From contig CAZCYQ010000079.1 in assembly GCA_964503085.1 (NCBI GenBank), forward strand, positions 1 to 12,713: a stretch of 12,713 nt of DNA, given 5' to 3'. The notes under the pieces are model-generated. The model was not told the DNA's origin. It did not search any database and saw nothing but the letters and a program-made list of their open reading frames with translations. Positions 7,701 through 12,697 of the stretch are shown piece by piece (positions within the stretch are counted from its first letter, which is position 1; each line of letters starts with the position of its first letter). The stretch is from Bin80 sp964503085 (GTDB lineage: Bacteria > Bacteroidota > Rhodothermia > Rhodothermales > Bin80). A program made the position numbers and the translations under genes.

Positions 7701-7949
7701 TGATGTACCGAACCACAACCGTCCTTGATTGTCCATATATATAGTATTAACCTGGTCGCTACAAAGACCATCCCGTTGGGTAAATGCCTGGAACTCGTCC
7801 CCATCGAAGCGGCTCACACCATTATCCCATGTGGCGAACCAGAGATAGCCTTCGCTGTCCTCGGCGATGTGTTCAATGCGCACTCCGGTCAGGCCATCGG
7901 CTATGGAATAAGTCCGCCAGGTGCCCGTGCGCTCAAGCGGCTTGATCAT
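4761..7949 (-). CDS. Soluble propeller-sensing sigma54 activator (Reg_prop x14, Y_Y_Y, AAA+, Fis HTH)
   Basis: This 1062-residue protein is a one-component enhancer-binding protein. Residues about 15-640 hold some 14 two-component-propeller repeats of the pattern I.ED..G.LWFGT..G..RYDG..F (for example SEGYLWFATWDNGVSRFDG and NGNLWIATQSGLCRFDG), enough for two seven-bladed propellers. Blades 10 and 11 are degenerate. A Y_Y_Y domain follows (about 640-735: YTYRLKGYDSYWQPA, LPLGDYTFQVRA). The sigma54-interaction AAA+ domain has Walker A GETGVGKG at 774-781, GAFTSA at 821-826 in place of GAFTGA, Walker B GGTLFLDEIGD near 840-848, and REDLYYRFQVFPL. A Fis-type HTH closes the protein (about 1012-1062: GARGAATLLGLPPSTLYNKM). 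There is no signal peptide, membrane helix, histidine kinase or receiver. In the hybrid two-component systems of Bacteroides, the same propeller/Y_Y_Y module is periplasmic; here it must sense in the cytosol. The start has AAGG 8 nt upstream. The gene lies between two inverted cassettes with outward sigma54 promoters, its likely targets. Confidence 0.92.
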   Translation of the reverse strand: MIKPLERTGTWRTYSIADGLTGVRIEHIAEDSEGYLWFATWDNGVSRFDGDEFQAFTQRDGLCSDQVNTIYMDNQGRLWFGTSKGGCWYDGANFHHLEDDGIAGQTLQSIYEDNEGRIWCGGKHTLGYYDGMVFHDIIPLIPDWNIPNCWGITEDPQGHLWFGSEYPIRFDGTSFHRYEEKEGFSQAHVSYALSQDDTGKVWIGRLGYGDKLWCYADGTFQPVQVELGSWLRKIQCDREGRMWFCTLDGVLYQDGDGFSSFIPADGLPYPAVNAVFQDREHQYWFATWGGGLGLYDAHSIRIINPGAELPKYTSEISQIVQDSRGDVWIGYMSPALNSLDKSVARIKDDHFEFIGTEHGLDINNCFAMYEDHDGYLWFGGGNGLFRYDGQKLKKMKIAAGLEERCISAIAQDSQGQFLFGYWEMDTYKTEFIKEELSVSPLKIIYQRDEAFQTIFVEEEKKYLLDRIGTVIAGRNSEIYFHLACHNFSVGDRSLARWHPEEGLKFYGTEDGLIDDRVNDLLLDHNGNLWIATQSGLCRFDGSNFQSFTTEDGLPSNRIHCLFEDLQGHLWLGTDGGAVHYDGQLFQTIKSPHIGPVCQILEDRDGAFWFGTVQNSLVRYRPRQTPPTVRLLQVVADKVYENLEEVVSSTPHQNVTFEYKGLSFSTHPRDMLYTYRLKGYDSYWQPATREMRVHYRDLPLGDYTFQVRAIDRDLNYSEIAQTQLSVDMDPRIEALTFALNTQEGNKFIGQSAALHEFQIQLRKVASADMTVLILGETGVGKGLAARVLHEHSAHRDGPFIQVNCGALSEALIDSELFGHEKGAFTSAVSRRLGKVELARGGTLFLDEIGDMTQETQARLLRLLEEGTFERVGGSETLKAQARIVAATNRDLEEMVSAGDFREDLYYRFQVFPLYLSPLRERKEDIPHLAEFFKDGMASHIGKQVAPLTSEVIEALQAYDWPGNVRELEHMIQRAVILCANSQIAVSDLGLHHSRIEDKAQGLKKHTVDQDLNVVSLDEFERRYILGVLEATNYQIKGARGAATLLGLPPSTLYNKMKRLGIKN

Positions 7950-8123
7950 AGAAAGAACCTTATGATATGGATAAAAAAACTAATTCATAGTGTATCTCAC
8001 ATTTGCAAGATAAAAAATAAGCCTGATTGACAAATATCCAAATACAAATTTATCTATCGGTATAAGTGGTTGTAAACTTTATGCTCAAAGCAAAATGCCC
8101 GGATAGAACCGGGTGTTTTATTG
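7950..8123. other. AT-rich region upstream of the regulator, no gene seen
   Basis: These 174 bp lie between the regulator start and the right cassette and should hold the regulator's own promoter, read leftward. The best sigma70-like candidate I see is TTTACA (8076-8071) with ATAAAT (8053-8048) at 17-bp spacing on the minus strand. It is weak in the -10 box and organism-specific consensus is unknown. No coding frame of note is present. A small hairpin lies at 8098-8113 and is listed separately. Confidence 0.4.
8098..8113 (+). terminator. Small GC hairpin with T-tract (possible terminator)
   Basis: CCCGG (8098-8102) and CCGGG (8109-8113) form a 5-bp stem with a 6-nt loop, preceded by CAAAGCAAAATG and followed by TGTTTTATT on the plus strand. 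It has the form of a weak intrinsic terminator reading rightward, yet no rightward gene ends here. On the minus strand it is followed by CATTTTGC. It could insulate the regulator from stray transcription or be part of its leader. Confidence 0.35.
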
Positions 8124-8142
8124 ACTGATGTAATAGAGTTTC

Positions 8143-8180
8143 GGGACCGTAATAGGTCTTTGGGGACCGTAATAGGTCTT
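8143..8180. promoter_or_regulatory. Right tandem activator sites (two identical 18-mers)
   Basis: GGGACCGTAATAGGTCTT occurs at 8143-8160 and 8163-8180 with the same 20-bp period as the left pair. It is the exact reverse complement of the left unit. Distance to the right sigma54 promoter is about 120-160 bp, suitable for DNA looping. The sites also lie upstream of the regulator gene, so they could serve autoregulation. Confidence 0.7.
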
Positions 8181-8184
8181 GTAT

Positions 8185-8246
8185 AAGAGCCAATCCGACT
8201 ATGAAATGAGACGTAGTACCGTCCTAAAATAGTCGGATTGGCTCTC
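8185..8246. repeat. 18-bp inverted arms (right)
   Basis: AAGAGCCAATCCGACTAT (8185-8202) and ATAGTCGGATTGGCTCTC (8229-8246) pair over 17 bp around a 26-bp spacer. The spacer is exactly ten bases, about one helical turn, longer than in the left copy and unrelated to it in sequence. Conserved arms with helical-phase-preserving spacing suggest a bound protein dimer or tetramer. Confidence 0.7.
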
Positions 8247-8301
8247 TTTCTTGCTATAAAATAACACTTTACGAATATCATTATTTGAAACAACGCTCAC
8301 A

Positions 8302-8317
8302 TTGGCACACTTTTTGC
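8302..8317 (+). promoter_or_regulatory. Right sigma54 (-24/-12) promoter, facing the FRG/lipoprotein operon
   Basis: TTGGCACACTTTTTGC followed by A is an essentially consensus sigma54 promoter: TGGCAC, GG and GC ten bases apart, TTGCA at -12. The predicted start is near 8329, giving a long leader of about 310 nt before the FRG gene with a small ORF and hairpins in it. The surroundings match the left promoter in inverted orientation. Confidence 0.88.
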
Positions 8318-8350
8318 ATCTTAATAACAATAGCGGCTCTCGTCAGGACG

Positions 8351-8449
8351 ATGAGTAGTATGAGGCACAAGACTCACATCGGGGCTATCTCCGGCGGCTG
8401 CGCCGACTACACACTCGAAGCCCACATTTCTGATTCAGGAAAATTCTAA
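8351..8449 (+). CDS. Possible 29-32 residue leader ORF
   Basis: An ATG at 8351, or a better-placed ATG at 8360 (AGGA 11 nt upstream), opens a frame to TAA at 8447-8449. The product from the second ATG begins MRHKTHIGAISGGCADYTLE and ends SDSGKF. It would be the first reading frame on the right sigma54 transcript, about 20-30 nt after its start. Many codons in the middle end in C (GGC GGC TGC GCC GAC TAC), which is compatible with coding. The same bases also form a CGGCG/CGCCG hairpin (8392-8405), so RNA structure is an alternative reason for the composition. I recognise no family. It may be a leader peptide or no gene at all. Confidence 0.3.
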   Translation: MSSMRHKTHIGAISGGCADYTLEAHISDSGKF

Positions 8450-8461
8450 GATGGTATAATC

Positions 8462-8550
8462 CCCAACCCACTCTCCCAAGCAGTGTTCTCAAGGCATAGG
8501 GTTGGGACAAGACGGGCGTCGGCAGGGGAATAGGTAAACCGATGCCCGTC
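8462..8550 (+). ncRNA. Hairpin-rich leader segment upstream of the FRG gene
   Basis: Two strong stems lie in tandem. CCCAACCC (8462-8469) pairs with GGGTTGGG (8499-8506). GACGGGCGTCGG (8511-8522) pairs over 12 bp, one of them G-U, with CCGATGCCCGTC (8539-8550) around a 16-nt loop, CAGGGGAATAGGTAAA. Neither is followed by a U-tract, so they are not ordinary terminators. I could not match the layout to a known riboswitch class. They lie inside the long 5' leader of the right operon and may control its translation or stability. Confidence 0.4.
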
Positions 8551-8587
8551 GCTGTGTACGCGGCGATAGTAGGCGAAAATTGATGAT

Positions 8588-8620
8588 AGGAATTTCAAAA
8601 TGTCAAAAAATTCAGACATA
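8588..8620 (+). repeat. 33-bp direct repeat, copy 1
   Basis: This 33-bp stretch, from AGGAATTTCAAAATG to TTCAGACATA, recurs at 12262-12294 with 32 of 33 bases identical. It contains a ribosome binding site (AGGA), a start codon and the first seven codons of a small ORF. The identity ends abruptly on both sides. Confidence 0.85.
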
Positions 8621-8650
8621 ACTTGGAGGGTGTTGAATCATGGAAACTAA
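8600..8650 (+). CDS. 16-residue mini-ORF MSKNSDITWRVLNHGN overlapping the FRG start
   Basis: The ATG at 8600 has AGGA 8 nt upstream, and the frame runs 16 codons to TAA at 8648-8650, overlapping the FRG gene start (8640) by 11 nt in another frame. Its first seven codons lie in the 33-bp repeat shared with the small ORF at 12274. It may be a leader peptide that couples translation into the FRG gene, or a truncated remnant of a longer gene of which the 12274 ORF is the fuller version. Confidence 0.35.
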   Translation: MSKNSDITWRVLNHGN

Positions 8651-9386
8651 ATTATCAATGCCGCTCGATCACGATGTATTCCCCTCTGTAGATGAGTGTC
8701 TTAATTTTTTAGCAAATGAGACGACAGAGCCACGCCTTTACAGAGGAGAATCGCGGTTCTACCCGAAAACGCTTCCTGGAACCGAACGCATCCTTACGGA
8801 TCATTCTCTTCACTTTCGAGAGGGAACTTACAGGATAGACTTTGTTGAACACTTTGAGGAATGGTGCTGCAAGCCCACGAATCCCCTGTCGGTAGAGACA
8901 GGCCATATGTTCCTTCAGCACTACGGTATTCCGACTGATCTTTTGGATTTCAGTTCCGACCCAGAGATCGCCATTTTCTTCGCATCTTTAAGGCATCCTG
9001 AGAAGCTTGGGCTGATCTGTTCAATGGACAAGCAGAAGGCCAGCGAAAACGGTGACCTATTCGACCTTCAGAACTACACGATCACGCCAGAGCTACAATT
9101 AGAGCGGCCCAAAAAACAGAAAGTATTCGCCCTGCGTCATCACCCAGGACTTCCATTAGATCTCAAGAGTCAAGAAGCCCAAGGGATGTTTGGTATTAAG
9201 TGGTACGCATTTCGTAAGATCGGTTACGAAAAATACCTCGAGAAATACAAGCATATTTTAGAGGTAGATAACGACAGAGCTGCGATGTACATATTGGCAT
9301 GTGTAGCAGACTTCGGACTCCGATGGCCTCAGGCAGACATTGGGATCACGACCCTGCGCAAAATGCTGAAGCAAATGTACCTGTGA
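8640..9386 (+). CDS. FRG-domain protein
   Basis: This is a 248-residue soluble protein made almost wholly of an FRG domain. Family hallmarks are RLYRGESRFYPKTLPGTERI near residue 33 (the F/Y-R-G motif that names the family), and FLQHYGIPTDLLDFSSDPEIAIFFAS near residue 90-115 (the H-x-G-x-P-T-x-L-L-D block). The biochemical activity of FRG domains is not established. They are found as single-domain proteins and fused to other domains, often in accessory or defence-like regions. The start ATG has GGAGGG 9 nt upstream and is embedded in a mini-ORF. It is the first long gene downstream of the right sigma54 promoter, and the lipoprotein gene follows after 13 bp, so the two are almost certainly co-transcribed. 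No signal peptide or membrane helix is seen. Confidence 0.88.
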   Translation: METKLSMPLDHDVFPSVDECLNFLANETTEPRLYRGESRFYPKTLPGTERILTDHSLHFREGTYRIDFVEHFEEWCCKPTNPLSVETGHMFLQHYGIPTDLLDFSSDPEIAIFFASLRHPEKLGLICSMDKQKASENGDLFDLQNYTITPELQLERPKKQKVFALRHHPGLPLDLKSQEAQGMFGIKWYAFRKIGYEKYLEKYKHILEVDNDRAAMYILACVADFGLRWPQADIGITTLRKMLKQMYL

Positions 9387-9399
9387 GGGGAGGGAGTAA

Positions 9400-12129
9400 A
9401 TGATACACAAAAAATTGGGCCTGTTAGTATTGCTCGTGACCGTGGTCTCGTTCGCAGGCTGTAAGCCAAACTTGCCCCCCAACGCACAAGCCGGACCCGA
9501 TCAGATAGTTGATGTGGGCGACAAGGTGACGCTCCGAGGAAGTGCTTCGGATCCGGACGGAATGGTCCATACCTATCGATGGAAACAGATCGCCGGACCT
9601 TCCGTGTCGATCTCGAATGAGAATCAGGCATTCGTATCCTTTGTCGCACCTGAAGTCAAAGGCTCCCAGGTATTGGCGTTCCGCCTGACCGTCGTGGATG
9701 ACAACAATGCAACCGCAACTGACGAGATGGTCGTAACGATTGTGGGCAGGCTAAATCAGTCGCCCAACGCACAAGCTGGCCCCGATCAGACGGTTGACGC
9801 GGGCGGGAAGGTGACGCTCCGTGGACGAGCATCAGATCCGGATGGCACGATTCAGACCTATCGCTGGGAGCAACTCGCCGGACCTCCTGTATCGATCTCC
9901 AACGCGAATCAGGCATCCGCATCTTTTGTCGCACCCAAAGTCAAGGGAGGTATTACCCTGACGTTTCGGTTGCGTGTCACGGACGACGACAATGCAACTG
10001 CAACAGACAAAGTGATGGTGACAATCGCAAAATACGGACGACTGGGGATTACGCTATCCGGTACTGTCAAGAACCACGCGACGTACAGAGGCATCTCTGG
10101 TGGCACCATTACCGTTAGCCAATACCATGGCAATCTCTCCCAAACGGTGGGTGCCGCCAAAACGAACAGAAATGGCAACTATTCTGTTCAGATGCGGGTC
10201 AATCCAGGCAGGTTGACTGTCAATGCAAATGCCGCAGGCTTCGCGCCCCAATCGATCATCGTTGATGTATCTGATGGATCGAGCAGAATAGCTGATCTGA
10301 CCATGATACCGGTGCAAGTGACGCAGCCATTCAGACCTGAAAACAATGCCGCGATAAAGATGGAGGGTCAAACGGTCGTATCGCTATCTGCCAATGCTCT
10401 GGTGACAGATAGCGGAGGTGCTGCGTCCGGACAGGCAACTGCAATGGTCACTGTGTTAGATGCGTCGAAAGATCCCTCGGTGATGCCGGGTGATCTGGAA
10501 CAGTGGAATGCGGATACAGGAGAGGCCGAGCCGATAGAGTCCTTCGGTGCGATGAATGTGGAATTTACGGGTGCGAATGGCAATCGGTTGAATCTCGCCA
10601 GTGGGAAACAGGCAAGTATCTCGATCCCTCTATCATCGGGACGGCGACCTGAAGATTCTCCCAAAACAATCCCGTTGTACTACTGGTCGGATGCGACGGG
10701 GTATTGGGTTGAGGAAGGCGAAGCCGTGCTGGAAAGGACTGCAGATGGCAAGTGGGCATATACGGGAAGCGTGGGACATTTTTCGACGTGGAATGCGGAT
10801 GTGCTGTATGAGTCGATAACGATGAAGGGCTGTGTACAGGATCAGAATGGAAAGCCGGTGAGAAATGCAGAGGTGACTGCTCGCGGGAAGGACTATGTCG
10901 GGAGTTCCAAAGCCACGACGGATGCTGATGGGCGATTCGAGATTGAGGTTCGCCCGGATTCTGAACTGGAGCTTTCTGCCGCTGTTGATGGCTCTGTCTA
11001 TAGCGATGCGCGGACGATGCGTACCGAGGGTGCTGATCTCTCACTGGGCAAATGTCTGGTCGTCACTGGCGATCAGGGCCTCCAGGACTTTCCGATGAAG
11101 ATCAGGGGGACGACGGGGAGCCTTGAGATATGCGTACGTGACCACGAGTGCGAAGATGGGGATGCGATCCGCGTTGATGTAGAAGGACGGACCATATTTT
11201 CCGGAGAGATTGTCAATGAGTGGGACTGCCAGACTCTTGAGATCCGTGGCGGAGAGACCTATGTGGTAGAACTGACAGCTCTCAACGGTACGGGATACAA
11301 AGGGAACTGTAGCTACATAGATGAAAATACGGGTGAGATCCGTGTTACTGGTGAGAACACGGAAACGCAGGTATGGCGCCATCGGGGTGGTGCAGGGTCG
11401 AAAGCGCGACTCATCGTGGAAACAACCAAACCGCGTTTTCCAATGCCAGAGATGGTGGAGATTCCAGCAGGACGTTTTCGGATGGGAAGCAATCTATCGT
11501 TCTATGATTACGCTGAGCCTATGCATAGTGTGCGTATAGAATCGTTCGAACTGTCGAAGTACGAGGTGACTTTCGAGGAGTACGATGCCTTCACAGATGC
11601 GACAGGGCGCGAGCGGGTAGATGACGCAGGTTTTGGCCGAGGACGGCGTCCCGTAATCAATGTTTCTTGGCATGATGCAGTGGCTTATACACAGTGGCTG
11701 TCGGAACAGACTGGGGAGAACTATCGCTTGCCAAGTGAGGCAGAGTGGGAGTATGCAGCGCGTGCTGGTTCAACGACGCAGTATAGCTGGGGTGACCGCA
11801 TTGGTCGCAACCGCGCCCATTGCGAGGACTGCGGCAGTCAATGGGATGATAAGATGACAGCACCTGTGGGATCGTTCAGAGCCAATAGGTGGGGACTTCA
11901 CGACATGCACGGCAATGTATTTGAGTGGGTTCAAGATTGTTGGAACGACAATTATCGAGGGGCACCTGCTGACGGTTCTGCGTGGGAGTCTGGGGATTGC
12001 AGTAGGCGCGTGGTTCGTGGTGGTTCGTGGTACCAATATACGAAGTTTCTCAGTTCGAAGAGTCGCGGCGAGAGCATTTCCGGAAATCGGTACAGCGGTT
12101 CGGGTTTTCGAATTGCCCGGTCTTTTTAG
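9400..12129 (+). CDS. Large lipoprotein: PKD x2, carboxypeptidase-regulatory-like x2, SUMF1/FGE domain
   Basis: This 909-residue protein is exported and lipid-anchored: residues 1-20 are a hydrophobic signal ending SFAG before Cys21 (lipobox with F at -3). Two PKD-like Ig domains follow (about 27-118 and 122-208, PNAQAGPDQTVDAGGKVTLR...). A carboxypeptidase-regulatory-like fold (about 220-305), a middle region with GHFSTWNAD (to about 470) and a second regulatory-like fold (about 475-560) come next. After a further beta domain (about 570-680) the SUMF1/FGE-sulfatase domain fills 684-909: EMVEIPAGRFRMGS, YRLPSEAEWEYAARAG, HDMHGNVFEWVQDCW, RVVRGGSWYQ, GSGFRIARSF. In most multidomain bacterial proteins this fold acts as a binding module; whether it makes formylglycine here is unclear. 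The start follows GGGAGGGAG at 6 nt. The layout suggests a surface binding or sensor-presenting protein controlled together with the FRG protein. Confidence 0.9.
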   Translation: MIHKKLGLLVLLVTVVSFAGCKPNLPPNAQAGPDQIVDVGDKVTLRGSASDPDGMVHTYRWKQIAGPSVSISNENQAFVSFVAPEVKGSQVLAFRLTVVDDNNATATDEMVVTIVGRLNQSPNAQAGPDQTVDAGGKVTLRGRASDPDGTIQTYRWEQLAGPPVSISNANQASASFVAPKVKGGITLTFRLRVTDDDNATATDKVMVTIAKYGRLGITLSGTVKNHATYRGISGGTITVSQYHGNLSQTVGAAKTNRNGNYSVQMRVNPGRLTVNANAAGFAPQSIIVDVSDGSSRIADLTMIPVQVTQPFRPENNAAIKMEGQTVVSLSANALVTDSGGAASGQATAMVTVLDASKDPSVMPGDLEQWNADTGEAEPIESFGAMNVEFTGANGNRLNLASGKQASISIPLSSGRRPEDSPKTIPLYYWSDATGYWVEEGEAVLERTADGKWAYTGSVGHFSTWNADVLYESITMKGCVQDQNGKPVRNAEVTARGKDYVGSSKATTDADGRFEIEVRPDSELELSAAVDGSVYSDARTMRTEGADLSLGKCLVVTGDQGLQDFPMKIRGTTGSLEICVRDHECEDGDAIRVDVEGRTIFSGEIVNEWDCQTLEIRGGETYVVELTALNGTGYKGNCSYIDENTGEIRVTGENTETQVWRHRGGAGSKARLIVETTKPRFPMPEMVEIPAGRFRMGSNLSFYDYAEPMHSVRIESFELSKYEVTFEEYDAFTDATGRERVDDAGFGRGRRPVINVSWHDAVAYTQWLSEQTGENYRLPSEAEWEYAARAGSTTQYSWGDRIGRNRAHCEDCGSQWDDKMTAPVGSFRANRWGLHDMHGNVFEWVQDCWNDNYRGAPADGSAWESGDCSRRVVRGGSWYQYTKFLSSKSRGESISGNRYSGSGFRIARSF
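9478..10030 (+). repeat. Tandem duplication encoding the two PKD-like domains
   Basis: The first unit begins at 9478 (CCCAACGCACAAGC) and the second at 9763 with the same 14 bases, a period of 285 bp or 95 codons. Long stretches such as AAGGTGACGCTCCG are identical in both at DNA level, so the domains arose by an in-frame and rather recent duplication. Confidence 0.8.
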
Positions 12130-12261
12130 ATCCTAATTCTTTATCTATTTACGTCTTTTGTGGGGGAGGAAAGGGGGGGCTTTGGGTTTTGGCAGGGGGT
12201 ACGATTTTTTGTAGATGCTATATGATCAGCAAGGGGTATTTTCCATAGATGCTAAACTCAG

Positions 12262-12294
12262 AGGAATTTCAAAATGTCAAAAAAATCAGACATA
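12262..12294 (+). repeat. 33-bp direct repeat, copy 2
   Basis: This is the second copy of the 8588-8620 repeat, with one base change (T to A, changing Asn4 to Lys4 in the encoded peptide). The 130 bp between the lipoprotein stop and this repeat are G-rich in part (GGGGGAGGAAAGGGGGGG) and hold no gene or clear terminator. Confidence 0.85.
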
Positions 12295-12375
12295 CCTGAT
12301 CACGAACAAAGCCCTCTGGTCGTTTTCGCGTCCGTGCCATTTCGCAATAGCTATAGGAGAGTGACCGATGAGTAA
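12274..12375 (+). CDS. 33-residue small ORF starting MSKKSDI
   Basis: The ATG at 12274 has AGGA 8 nt upstream. The frame encodes MSKKSDIPDHEQSPLVVFAS and a further VPFRNSYRRVTDE, stopping with TAA at 12373-12375. It overlaps the next gene's ATG (12368) by 8 nt in a different frame, a spacing typical of translational coupling. Its first seven residues match the mini-ORF at 8600 except for one. No family is recognised, and there is no signal peptide or membrane helix. Confidence 0.45.
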   Translation: MSKKSDIPDHEQSPLVVFASVPFRNSYRRVTDE

Positions 12376-12697
12376 TGGTTCTGAAAAGGTCAACAAAAAC
12401 ACGAATATCGTTACCTGGTTTCTGACCTTGTTCACACTCCTGGTGTCTGTTCTAATTCTAATCATTGTGACAGGGCACCTAGAGCTATTAGAATCTCTCG
12501 AGGCATTACTCATAGATAAACCGATTATTACCTTGCTCGCCAGCATGAGCCTGTTGTCGTTTCTGCTTCAAATATATATGTATGCTAATCCAGAGAGGAT
12601 CGCCGAACCCTGGAAAAAAGTCATCGCCCGATTTCTATTGCGGCCTGTGCTCTTAGTGGGATCTGTAACCCAAAAATTGAACCAGTTTGAGGGCTAA
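12368..12697 (+). CDS. Small membrane protein, two predicted helices
   Basis: This 109-residue protein has a polar N-terminus (MSNGSEKVNKNTN), a strong membrane helix at about 14-36 (IVTWFLTLFTLLVSVLILII), a short acidic linker and a second helix at about 52-73 (PIITLLASMSLLSFLLQIYM). The basic C-terminal part (EPWKKVIARFLLRP, then VTQKLNQFEG) is probably cytosolic; its hydrophobic piece at 86-99 is too short to call. AGGAG lies 8 nt before the ATG. The start overlaps the 33-residue ORF, and the gene follows the lipoprotein on the same strand after about 240 bp, so it may belong to the right operon. I recognise no family. The stop is at 12695-12697, and the last 16 bases of the window hold nothing further. 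Confidence 0.7.
   Translation: MSNGSEKVNKNTNIVTWFLTLFTLLVSVLILIIVTGHLELLESLEALLIDKPIITLLASMSLLSFLLQIYMYANPERIAEPWKKVIARFLLRPVLLVGSVTQKLNQFEG

Larger units (their letters stand above)
8124..8326. repeat. Right copy of the inverted control cassette
   Basis: This is the mirror image of 4556-4749. Reading left to right it holds ACTGATGTAATA, two GGGACCGTAATAGGTCTT units, the arms AAGAGCCAATCCGACTAT and ATAGTCGGATTGGCTCT, a conserved AT-rich patch, and the sigma54 promoter pointing right. Element order is the same as in the left copy. The dyads are 4 bp from the first arm in both, and the arm-to-promoter gap is 54 bp (left) or 55 bp (right). The main length difference is ten extra bases between the arms (26 against 16). 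Conservation fades beyond the promoter into each operon leader. Confidence 0.85.

Noticed and set aside
8271..8300. An IHF site between the arms and the right sigma54 promoter.
   Set aside because: TATCATTATTTG is AT-rich but mismatches the WATCAA-N4-TTR consensus at several positions, and the left copy does not preserve it.
4556..8326. The long inverted repeats around the regulator as transposon ends of a mobile element.
   Set aside because: No transposase, recombinase or target-site duplication is visible. The repeats consist of promoter, dyad sites and arms with functional order, and the enclosed gene is the matching activator.
12000..12129. The FGE domain C-terminus (RGGSW ... GFRIA) as the variable repeat of a diversity-generating retroelement.
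   Set aside because: The fold is the usual target of such elements, but no reverse transcriptase, template repeat or second near-copy of this segment is in the window.
11449..12129. The FGE domain as a sulfatase-maturing enzyme.
   Set aside because: There is no sulfatase gene nearby, the domain is fused to a surface lipoprotein, and this fold is widely reused as a binding module; the catalytic cysteine pair cannot be assigned with confidence.
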